NCBI GenBank assembly: GCA_030674155.1
Contig: CM060318.1
Location: 80,491,274-80,555,273, forward strand
DNA: 64,000 nucleotides
Direction of reading: 5' to 3'
Source of the DNA: Stramonita haemastoma
Taxonomy: Eukaryota; Mollusca; Gastropoda; Neogastropoda; Muricidae
Both the position numbers and the translations under genes were made by a program. Shown here in pieces: positions 22,192-64,000 of this stretch. Below the pieces are notes generated by a model. It worked only from the letters and a program-made list of their open reading frames with translations. It made no database searches and was not told the DNA's origin. Each line of letters starts with the position of its first letter. Positions within the stretch are counted from its first letter, which is position 1.

Positions 22192-23043
22192 TTAGTCTGA
22201 ACAGAATACACAGACATACTTCTGAAAAATTTCAAGAAAATGAATCCAAAGATTACAATTTGTATGATACTGATTGTATCAGCATTAGAATGGGGAAAAT
22301 GGTAAATATATAATTCTGTAAAAAAAAAAAAAAGACAAGTCAGACTCAACCACCAACTTTAAAATGTGAAATTCTCACCGATATGAAAATGATAAATTCT
22401 CTCTCTCTGCCATGCATATGAAAGAAAAATGAACACAGAGGTAAAACACAAGAAGAAAAATTCACTGTCAAACGTCATTCAACTCCATTTGAATATCAAC
22501 AATTACTCGAACACTCAAGTGTATTAAAGACATTGATCTTAACACAGCATGTACACTGACCTGTGAAGGTTTGTTATTCAGTATTTTTTTCAAGAATAAA
22601 CCGATAATTCATAGCTGTCTTCACTTAAACAGGAAAAAATGTGGTAAAATATGAAATGATATAAATAAGAGTAGACAAGTAAGACCGAAACACTCATGTA
22701 TATGGGCCAAGCAAATTTTCAGTTCATCTAAAACCTTTGCTGTTCTGGTTATAATTTCATGACAAGCCAAAAAAAGACAATAAAAAAAACTGTTCAAACA
22801 TCTCGATATATAAGCAACATAATCAGTCATGTACACTGACTGAATTGTGCACTCTCATGCAAAGTGCATTGCAGCACAGGTAACATTGGCTTTGGTGCCT
22901 GGACCCCAACTCACATCTACAACTCCCTGCTCCCCTCCCCCCCCCCCCAAAACACACACACACTATAACATGTAACAGAACTTAGAACTATGTCCCACCA
23001 GGCGGCTGTTAAAGCAGTATAAGTAACTGGGAATGAGGTATGG

Positions 23044-23046
23044 GAA

Positions 23047-23078
<32 letters not shown>

Positions 23079-23690
23079 AAATATGCAGTGGGCAGGCAGA
23101 TAGGAGGAATAAGGACGGATAAATGTGGGAATGGATAGCAAAAGAAAGAGAGCAGCAGACAGAGAGAGGGAAAGCAAAGAGTTGAGGGAGGCAAAGAGAA
23201 TGTGAGAGTGAGAGGCAGTAAAAGAAAGAAGTGGAGAAAAGGGAGTGGTGGTGAACATCACAGATCAGTTGACAAACGGGAAAACCAACGAAAAGAAAAA
23301 AGGTGAGATAACAGCAGATTGACAGTCTCTCTCAGTCACTTTGCCTGCTTCTCCCTCTTTCCATTCATTGGTTCACCAGTCTATGGACCTATCTGCCCTC
23401 CCTCCCTTCCCCGTCATCATCTTTTTCCTGCTACCTCTTTTTCCTCAATCCTCCTCTCTCTGTTTTAGCCTCTCACATTCCTTGTCTCACTACCTCTTCT
23501 TTCCTTCTATTTCCCTCTACTTCATATTCCCCTTTCTCTCTCTTTTGCTCCCTGTCTCTTCCTTTCATGCCTTCACCTCTTCTTTTTTCCTTCTTTATGT
23601 ACCCCCAATAATTGCCTCCTCTCTCTCTCTCTTTTTTTTTTTTTTTTTTTTTTTTATCTCCCCACCTCCTTCCCTACTTACCAAAACTGC
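23044..23690. repeat. Purine block followed by pyrimidine block
   Basis: From 23044 to about 23330 the plus strand is almost all purine (GA repeats, GGAGGCAAAGAGA-type sequence). From about 23340 to 23690 it is almost all pyrimidine (CTCCCTCTTTCC, CTCTCTCTC, and a T-run at 23633-23655). Strand bias therefore flips near 23335. Long frames here are low-complexity artefacts. Confidence 0.75.
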
Positions 23691-23907
23691 TCTTACAGGT
23701 AATCACAAACACATAGTTTTAAATTGCACTGCATGTAATAATTTGTTAGCGTGTGTGGAGATAGAAGGGATTATGGATGTGGGTGGGGGTCCAACTACTA
23801 GTGTTACTTGTGCTTTGATACATTATGGATGTGGGAGTGTTTGAAAGCTTGGACATGTTGCTGAAACTGTATTCACCCTGATGTGTAATAGATTTTTATT
23901 TTCTGTC

Positions 23908-23913
23908 TTTATT
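23908..23913 (-). promoter_or_regulatory. Possible SUN poly(A) signal
   Basis: Minus-strand AATAAA in the context GCCAATAAAGACAG with a second AAATAAA just downstream. It is 2.3 kb beyond the SUN stop codon. Other candidates exist, for example at 17370-17375, and only transcript ends can decide. Confidence 0.25.
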
Positions 23914-26191
23914 GGCACTTGGCCAATCTTTTAGCTCAAAGATTTTAAATAAATCAAAAATTTCCTTTGCCAAATACCTAACTGTTAAGACAAGTAAAAA
24001 TATTACAACAGTTTCTTTCATTTATATGTGGAATTCCAATTTTCAAAAGTGAAATATAGTCTGTCTCCTTTCTTATTCTTTTTTGCTTTCATCTTTCCAT
24101 CCTTGACAAATTTCAATGATACAGTTTAAATACATTTGACCTTGATAGTCATCAAGACCAAAAACTTTCAGTATTGTATGGAAGTGAGGTAATTAGCAAA
24201 CATCAAGATCTATACATACAATGATAGCACCGTTTCCAGTATTTAGGGATGACTTTCAACAGAAACACGAGTTCTATCCTAACACAGATTTTTACAACAT
24301 ATCACACACACACACAACTAAACTAAACTAAACTAAAATGATCAAAATAAACAATGATATGACAAACACAAGCAGTCCCTGAAACAATGTCAGATCTCAA
24401 GTTTTTCACCATCCAGAAATACAAGTAAAACCTAAAAGGAAACTTTCTGACCACAGGATGATCATGCATCAACTGTATGCTACACTCACACAAAGTCACT
24501 CAAAACACAAACTAGTCCAGATTCAAAATGTTTCATTCAACTGCGTTTTCTAAGACAAAGGAACAGCTAACAATTCTTCAGGACATCTGGCAATGCTAAT
24601 AGTCTTCATTTGACAAATCCTCACCAAGATAATGAAATCTTCCACTCCCCCCACCCACCCACTTTTTGTTTGTGTATACTTACAATGACTTGCACATGCA
24701 GAGCCACCAAAGCCTCAATCCTATCCCATGTAAAACTCTGGTCTACATGGGATGTACAACTAGATCCAGTGCAAATTACCCTAAGGTTTAAAAGTAGCAA
24801 AGGTAATTATTCCTACTTATCAACTAGTCTACATGCACAATGCCTTTGTCCTCTGTAGAAACACATGTTTATGTCAGTGATTCTCTTCCCAGTTTTTGTT
24901 TCTGCACTCCATAAAGTCACTTATTGCAACAGCAATTATTCTTGAGAATATACGACAGCCTTAGCATCCTTACACTCACAAAAAATACTGGTTTACTACC
25001 CCTAAACCATACTACCCTTAAACATTACAACCTTTCCTGTAGAACAGATGGTTAGACCTAGCAGGTTCACAACATGAAAAATAACTGTTTACAGATGACA
25101 ACACAAGTACAGCAAATACCTCCTGTAGCTGTTTACACAAATCTACACACCAGAGTATATGACAGCTCGTTTTACAGGGGAAAGGAATGCTAAGATACAA
25201 ATACACAGCAAGCCTCAAATAAATGAGATCAAATTACTTGATATAAAACACACTTTAATAACAGAATAAGCACATTAACACCTGGACTGATGTTTGTGGG
25301 CTGAACACGAGACAGAAAGAGTTTTTGAAGATGAGAGCAATGAGGTGGCAATGAAACAGTAATATGAAGAGGATGGTGATGGTCATAAAAAGATTGTCCC
25401 ATGAAATGTGAGAGACTGGGATGTGGTTAATTGATATTTATCAGTCATGTGCAACACCCACACAAGCATGTATGCGCACAAAAGTCCATAAAGATTACAC
25501 AATTTCAAGTATTTTGTAACGTTGCTGCCATAATTGTTCTCTTTTACAGACATATGGGTATAACATACCACAAAAGCCGGCACATTAACAGGCACAAATC
25601 TTTATAAATATCTGCTAGATGTTAATATATAATATCCAAGCATATATATACATTACAATTTTCTTTTAAAATCACTCTACTTCATTTGAAGCACAATGGC
25701 AATAATGTTTACCAAAAAAGAAAGCCCCCAAAAAGGAAGCAAGGGCAAAAAGAAAAGAAAAAGAAGAATGCAAAGAAAATAAAACCAGCAGAATACCATG
25801 TTTAAATATATGTGAAGATAAAAAAAAAAAAAAAAGTACCACCACAACACAACCTATCTTTCTAACATGCTGAGTATAACCACTGCGCGAGTTAGGTTAC
25901 CACTGCGCGAGTTCTCTTGCACTTTTCTCCCATCCTTCAGTTTTCAAAACCTCCACAACAGTCGATGCAAAAGTCAAGAAAGATGATCTTTCAATGGAAA
26001 GACGTGAATCTCATTTTCTTTTTCAAAGTCAGAAAGAGAAAACAAAGGATGAAGAGTCTTGCACTGGATGGGAATATAACTGGTTTGAGGCAATGTTCCA
26101 TCAGAAAGCCTAAAGGTACAACCTTGGAAGAATTCCATGTTTTTGATTCACGTGTTCACCAATTCTGATTAGCAGTAGAGAGGCGAGATTC

Positions 26192-58126
<31,935 letters not shown>

Positions 58127-58260
58127 AGCTGCTTACACTCACTTCACCGCATAGGCTAGCATAGTAATGCGCTCAACCCACGACAATGGTCATGATGGAG
58201 GACTGCAAGGCCTAAGTGAGTGTGTTCGACTTTGGGAGGGAACGCCACTTCCAATTGGTT
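58127..58260 (-). promoter_or_regulatory. SUN1/2: Presumed SUN 5' UTR and promoter
   Basis: Assigned only by position upstream of exon 1. No TATA box or other clear element. The strand-opposite frame from 58167 has no protein-like features. Confidence 0.3.
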
Positions 58261-59453
58261 GTTATTTTTGGATACTGTTTTTTGACACATTCTACCTGTT
58301 AGGGGCCAATTTAAAAATTAGTTTGGGACAAGAGCGGTTAAAACGGGGAAAGTGTTCTTCCACCAATTCTCACCATAAAAAAAAAAAATCAGGCATCCAA
58401 GAAAAATGAAAAAAAGGGAGGTGTCTGTATTTTAAACTTTTTGGTCTGAACGTTATTGTTTTGCAAGCACACTTCTGTCATTTCACGGAGTACAACAAAA
58501 ACCTTGATAGGCTATGTTCGTCACCGCCCCCCACCCCTCGAAATTATTTCCCCCTTCCCTCCTGCCATTTGAATTTTTGTGTACCGGCATACATTTCAGG
58601 TTAGGAGACATTTACTGCGGTTGAATCATATTTCAGTTTGAATATTGGATGGTTTTAAGTTTCCATCAGCTGCAAAATCTAGGCATAGGCCCTATAGTGT
58701 GATCACACGAAACAGCGCAAAGACGAACTCATAAACCCTTGCAACGGCGAACTAGTCTTTAGCCTAACAAATGTAATCGGATAAAAGCTAATTACCAGTT
58801 TTCACAGCGAGCAAAACAGACTACGCCTGTGGGCTATATCAATTTGCCAGCCTAGATCAACAAAGCAAACCGACAAACGAGTTAAAACTGGTGATTAGTA
58901 TCAACCTAATCAGTGTCGTTGACTTTTTTTTAACGAGAAACTCGCCACTGTAAACATGTAATTATCTAAATCAGATCCCAGAAGTTCTCCGATACCCTTC
59001 TGTTCACTGTTTCACCTACACACAACCACCAAAGACCTAGTCAAACTGCTAGTTATGATAAAGGCAATTTCTTGATCAAGCGGCAGCATTAAAAAAAAAA
59101 AAAAAAAAACTGTCGGCAGTGGTGGTGGCCAGCATCAAGCCATGATGAAAGTTACTTTAATCCCTCCCCTCCCCCCTTTCCATAATTTCATGGATTTCGT
59201 ATTGGCCATAAACATCACATGCTTTCATCAACAATAGCAACCTTCAAAAGTTAGGTCTAAAGCAACGGATTAAAATTTAACTAAAACTTAAAAGTTACCT
59301 CACTGTTTATGTGACTGTTGATCAAGGGAAGCAGACTCCTTTACGAGATTAGAAACTTTAAGGCAGAGTTATCTCCCTTAGTGTTTCTCTCGTTTAAGAA
59401 TTTTTTAAAACAATATAATAGGCTAAACGAGTTAAGTAGACCTACAGGCCTAC

Positions 59454-59455
<2 letters not shown>

Positions 59456-59513
<58 letters not shown>
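59456..59513. repeat. (GA)n microsatellite
   Basis: A 58-bp pure GA tract. Confidence 0.97.
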
Positions 59514-59516
<3 letters not shown>

Positions 59517-61149
59517 ACAATAGGGTCTTTAGTGTGTGGTCAAAACAAAAGTTTGCCAAGAATATAAATTAAAGCCTACTTGGGACTTTCTGTGCTGCCT
59601 CTCTTTTCCTGCACTCACATTTTAACGATAAGCTGCAAAGGCTATGCCTACATGACTTTAATACCAGTTATCTATATAGCCTATGCTAGTTATTATTCGA
59701 TTGGGCTCTCCTTTCGCACATCCTTTCAGATTTTTTGGCAGATATGTTCTTCATTCAGCATTTACATATTTTATGGGGGGAAAAAGAATACAAAGAATAT
59801 AAACAATTCTGGCCTATGTTTGAAAACAACCCCCATAGTCCATTTAAACTGTTAAAACCTTAACGCTCTACATTGTCCATTCATTCACAGACAAACCTTT
59901 CAGCACTGCCACCGGCGAAATTGGTAGGCCAAGCCTAACGTACTCTGCTGCCCCTCTTCTCGCTGCACTGTGTGCCGACTTTTTACCATCCACTCTCTAT
60001 GCTATTATGTGCATGCCTGTCATCAAGCAGTTACTTGTATGAACCACCACTGTAGAAGAAACGAAGGGAGTGCCACGTTCCGCGTCACATACATCCTTCG
60101 TTCCAAACGTTCTTCCGCCTTGCCCTGTGCTGTCGTGAGAAATGATGCAGTTTGTTGCAGATTGTTGCAGACACTTTCAACCGTTCCTTTTGGCTTCCAG
60201 CCCTGGAGGCCCTTTTTTTTCTCTTTTTTTTAGGCCTAAAGCAAACAAACCAGCTACGCGAGCTTGTGTGTAGGTATAGGACTTCAGTGTTCAGACCACT
60301 GGCCCGAAACCCTTTGACATAAACTTTTAAGTGTTAGTTTCCCGTTAGCCTACACATGAGTCAAGCATTCACAGACCGTGCACGTGTATGCTACCGCTAT
60401 ACAATGGCAACGCCTGAATGGGCTTACACGCTGTGTATAGTTTGACAATAGAAAACTCAAAGCAAAGTCTGCCTGTCAGTCATATGAAAAGACTTTCTGC
60501 ATGGGGAGGTAAAACGGGGAACCAGGCCTACTATATCCCAACTTTAGTTGAAGGATTGCAAGTGACCGAAATTCGCGGAAAGCAGCACTGGTATGAAGTT
60601 ATGCACCTCCAGTGAAATAGTATAAATTAAAGTAAGTTTATCATAATAAAGTAATAGTAAAAATTAAAGTCAGCTGGACTAGCCTACCGCCCTTTCGAAG
60701 ACAGAGGGCAAACACTTTAAAGTGTACATCTCATTTACCATTAGCCTAATTAAGTCCTGGAAAATTAGCCGCCCATCACCAGCAGGCTTTGATCAGTACA
60801 GCTAGCAGCGGCCTCCATCGAGATTCAAAATGTTGGCATGTTCGGTTGCCTGCCATCCCTGCTATGACCTACGCCTATCAGGCTCGGGCCTAAGTTCTTA
60901 ACTGACGACAGATAGGCCTGCTAGATCTAGATCTAGTAAATGAGTCCTCTTTTCAGCAACATAATAGGCCTGTTGACGTGAGGCAGTGATCGTTTGCGTG
61001 TGTGCTTCGACTTGTAGGCCTAGTCTCATTCGACAGACTTTTATCAACAACAATCGTTTTAGATGAAAAAGTATTGGTATTTCAGCAAGGTATTTTTATA
61101 TTCTATAAAATGTTTCGTCAGGTGGCTCTGAGTCGATATATATATCATG

Positions 61150-61257
<108 letters not shown>

Positions 61258-61870
61258 ATAATAGGCTATTGTACCATGGCTTCTTATGTGGTCAACTTAC
61301 AGGATGATGATTAGTCTGAACATGGTTGCATTGGACATAGTGACAGAATATGCAGATTCTGGCATCTTTATTCTAAGAGTCTCTAGGGCACCGTCTTGAG
61401 GAGCTGTTTACGACTTTCCTCCATTTATGTCAGTTGTGTGTCGAAACCTTGGACCATCCATGCAAATGCATGGTTTTCCTTGTCCATTCTGCCACATAGT
61501 TGTTCATACACCTCTTTGTTTTGTTGTTATTTTTTCCTATCTGCTTATGTGTTTTCCTCCCCAGACTCTTTTAGCAAGGTCACTGGAACTTGTCACACAT
61601 ACATACTTAAAATAGCATGATGTTGCTGTTGCAGCCAAGCAGAATGATGCGGATAAATGAGCTAACACCCTGACTCAAAGTAGCCTACCCATGTCTGAAT
61701 CCGGCCAACTGAAAAAAGGGGGAAAAAAGAAGAGAAAGAATCCGGCCTACTGGCAGGCCTACAGTGACACTTGTTTCGTCACTAAATTCATATTTTGATC
61801 TATATTCTTCTTGTAGTAGGCCTATTGTGATTGCTGTTCAAATGAATTTAGACTGCTGGGCTTGGGTGTA

Positions 61871-61873
61871 TCA

Positions 61874-61914
<41 letters not shown>
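61871..61914. repeat. (CA)n microsatellite
   Basis: A 44-bp CA tract with one CACCACA interruption. Confidence 0.92.
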
Positions 61915-61917
<3 letters not shown>

Positions 61918-62635
61918 CTACACAACACATTCATAAAGTGAAGAACTAAAGAGCATGCGATCTTCAACACTGTAAAAGGAACAGCAAGTTTTTACCAGTT
62001 ACGCACACACCAAGTAGATTTTTAAATGGCTAAGATATGCCCAAAACATACCTTGAATCTTGCAGGCATAAAAAAACCAACTAAGTTTTCGTTGCCCAGC
62101 TGTTACAACACTGTTACAAGACTAATCCCTCTTCTCGCTTTCAACCATACTTTCAAAGCGTCTTTTTTTTTTTTTTTTTCGACAGACACTGGTTATAGAG
62201 GCCTGACAAAGTAAGGTCACGTGTCCGTGATGTAGGCTATTTGTGATGTAATCAAGCAGACACTGTAGGCCTTAGCCTAATATTCCTTTTCGCGCCAAGC
62301 AGACCGCGATATCAAGTAAATCAAGTACTGTCATTTTTAAATCTGGAGCATAAAGGAGTTGTTTCATATTTTTTCGTGTGTGTGGTACATTTCTTATTCT
62401 CTTGCTATTGATAAGTGCTTGTTTCCCCTTTGGTTAAAAAAAATGCTTGGTACTTTTCCTCTTGGGGGCTTTTTCCATTTTCTTTTAATGTTCACGTCAA
62501 TCATAATGTGTCCCCTAGTGTACTAGTCCAAGCCTACTCTTACTCTCAAAACATGTCGCACTTAGTGCTACGTGAGCACTGTAAATTTTGCGATCAATAA
62601 ATGTTTATTGGCTTCTTCTGCCGTTCCACGACTAG

Positions 62636-63045
62636 AACTCCAAGGTTCACCAATGGTGAAATTTTGCGTATGCGAATGTTGTTACCCACCATTAAGATAA
62701 CGGCTTTCCGACTTCAGGGATAGTGTCTAAACAAAAACAGCATTATGTATACGTTTTTTGTTTTGTTATTTTTACTTTGTCATCCGTTCATACTGGCACG
62801 AAATGGCCTCTTTCAAAAGGCAGAGCGGGTTTTCAACGTGCGTGCAAGATGTTCTGCGTGTGTTCGCACGCGGGGCCTCCGTTTATAGTCTCATTCGAAG
62901 GACTTTTGGAAGGAACGGAGTCAGACAGAACTGATGTTAACTCCAGAGTAAAATTCCCTAAAATGGATGCCTCCGTGGTGTCTCGATCCCGGGCCGGCAG
63001 ATCATGAGCGCAATGCTCCAACCACCACGCTATCATCCCCCATTC
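62636..63045 (-). mobile_element. SINE family A, full length
   Basis: Minus-strand head near 63040 with A box ATAGCGTGGTGGTTGGAGCA and GGCCCGGGATCGAGACACC in place of the B box. The 3' end lies at GGTTCACCAATGGTGAAATT (62644-62663). It is one of the better preserved copies. Confidence 0.8.
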
Positions 63046-63834
63046 CCCGGCCCCTCCTCTCAGCTTATGGCTTAAAAACAGATGATTTCCTTTTTTGAGA
63101 CCAGCAGCGATGTGTCAGTATGAGAGGCACACGACCTACTCAGTGATGTTCGTAAATAACGCCTTAGGTCTATACTTATCACATCACAATGTAAAATCAC
63201 CTGACAAATGAAGTTGGGCCGCGCCATGCATATGAGGGTACCGAGTCCCATCAGTGGACATTGGAAACAGTGTGAGACTTGATCATAGTGACTTGCTCTA
63301 TTTCAAGAGTTGTGGTGTTGCAGGTTCTGAGAGAAAATTCTGTTACCAAGAGGATTTTATTCCACAAAAAGAACCACTCAAGTCTCATGCAAGGGGATTT
63401 ATTTCGTTCGACTGAAGAAGCTCTTTGGCAACACTTCAAGCTGCTCGCCAGACTGCCACTATTATAATTGTTAGTGTTTTGTGGCCTGGTGTTCCTAAAG
63501 TCTCTGTTTGCATCTATGCTTCTTTTGTGATCATTGTCGTGGTAGTTTAGCTGAACTGAAAGCAGGTGGGAGTGTACGTGATATCCATCATGATACTGTA
63601 ATGGTTTTGACGTTGGCCGATCATATTTAGTACCAAGATCACTGACACCATGTTGGGGGTTGATAACAAACCCAATCAGTCGACTTTCACACCCAGCTTG
63701 CGGCCTGTAATAATTTCATGGTCAGCTGTGCTGCAGTTGCCTTTTCCAGCAAGTTACTGCTCATGCCATCCCCCTATGTATTTAGCGTATGTAGGCCTAC
63801 ATGTAAGCCTGTGCTGTGCATTAATAATTGTTCG

Positions 63835-63897
<63 letters not shown>

Positions 63898-64000
63898 GAG
63901 TAGTATTAATGGGACCTACATTGACGAGACATTGTCTTGAGCATTGGGCTAGCAACTACACAAATAATTATTGATACGCACAGCACCAGACTCCATGTGC
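63046..64000. other. Intergenic with (GT)n, no gene seen
   Basis: A 57-bp (GT)n tract at 63838-63894 is the only clear feature. Short frames here have no recognisable protein similarity. Confidence 0.4.

Larger units (their letters stand above)
20976..26191. other. Intergenic or SUN 3' UTR, no protein gene seen
   Basis: No conserved coding signal on either strand. Contents: a G-run at 21304-21327, (CA)n at 22152-22189, a purine block then pyrimidine block (23044-23690), and short AT-rich sequence. An unknown part of this is 3' UTR of the SUN gene, which is transcribed leftward into it. Confidence 0.4.

Noticed and set aside
23341..23844. 167-codon open frame rich in S, F, P and L
   Set aside because: Translation of the pyrimidine-rich block; low complexity without protein character.
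58167..58409. 80-codon frame upstream of SUN, read in the opposite direction
   Set aside because: No domain, no splice context and a low-complexity end. It could be an upstream divergent transcript, but the sequence alone does not support a protein.

Overview
The window is nuclear DNA from an animal, most probably a caenogastropod snail or a close mollusc relative. Reasons: genes are split by many GT-AG introns, (CA/GT)n microsatellites are abundant, and several tRNA-derived SINE families are present, one of which resembles dispersed repeats I associate with Conus/Littorina-type genomes (recollection, not a search). There are no bacterial-style operons, rRNA genes or CRISPR arrays.

Two protein genes explain the conserved coding signal, arranged tail to tail. 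(1) DMC1, the meiosis-specific RecA/RAD51-family recombinase, lies on the + strand from 2868 to 16095. I could join 13 coding exons with consistent phases into a 342-residue protein that follows human DMC1 almost residue for residue. Intron 7 has the donor and branch-point signature of a minor (U12-type) intron. (2) A SUN1/SUN2-family inner-nuclear-membrane protein (LINC complex) lies on the - strand from 58126 down to 26192. It has about 25 to 27 coding exons: a nucleoplasmic N-terminus with an internal MSRR motif, hydrophobic segments and one clear transmembrane segment, a long luminal coiled coil built from four tandem copies of an exon pair, and a C-terminal SUN domain. Two splice junctions miss frame by one base, and one N-terminal exon fits only if two others are skipped.

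Region by region: 1-2867 is repeat-rich (a 620-bp foldback hairpin, microsatellites, SINE and LINE tails). 2868-16095 is DMC1, its introns loaded with SINEs, a LINE 3' end and TTAA-flanked MITEs. 16096-26191 is the intergenic/3' UTR side; it contains a 2.7-kb TTAA-flanked DNA transposon with a decayed transposase (18260-20975) and a purine/pyrimidine block. 26192-58126 is the SUN gene; its large intron 1 holds a 1.1-kb piggyBac-like element nested inside a SINE (53266-54383). 58127-64000 has no gene that I can support.

Both genes act in meiotic prophase: DMC1 in homologous strand exchange, SUN proteins in tethering telomeres to the cytoskeleton so that homologues can move and pair. Human DMC1 and SUN2 are both at 22q13.1, so their adjacency here may be a remnant of ancient linkage.
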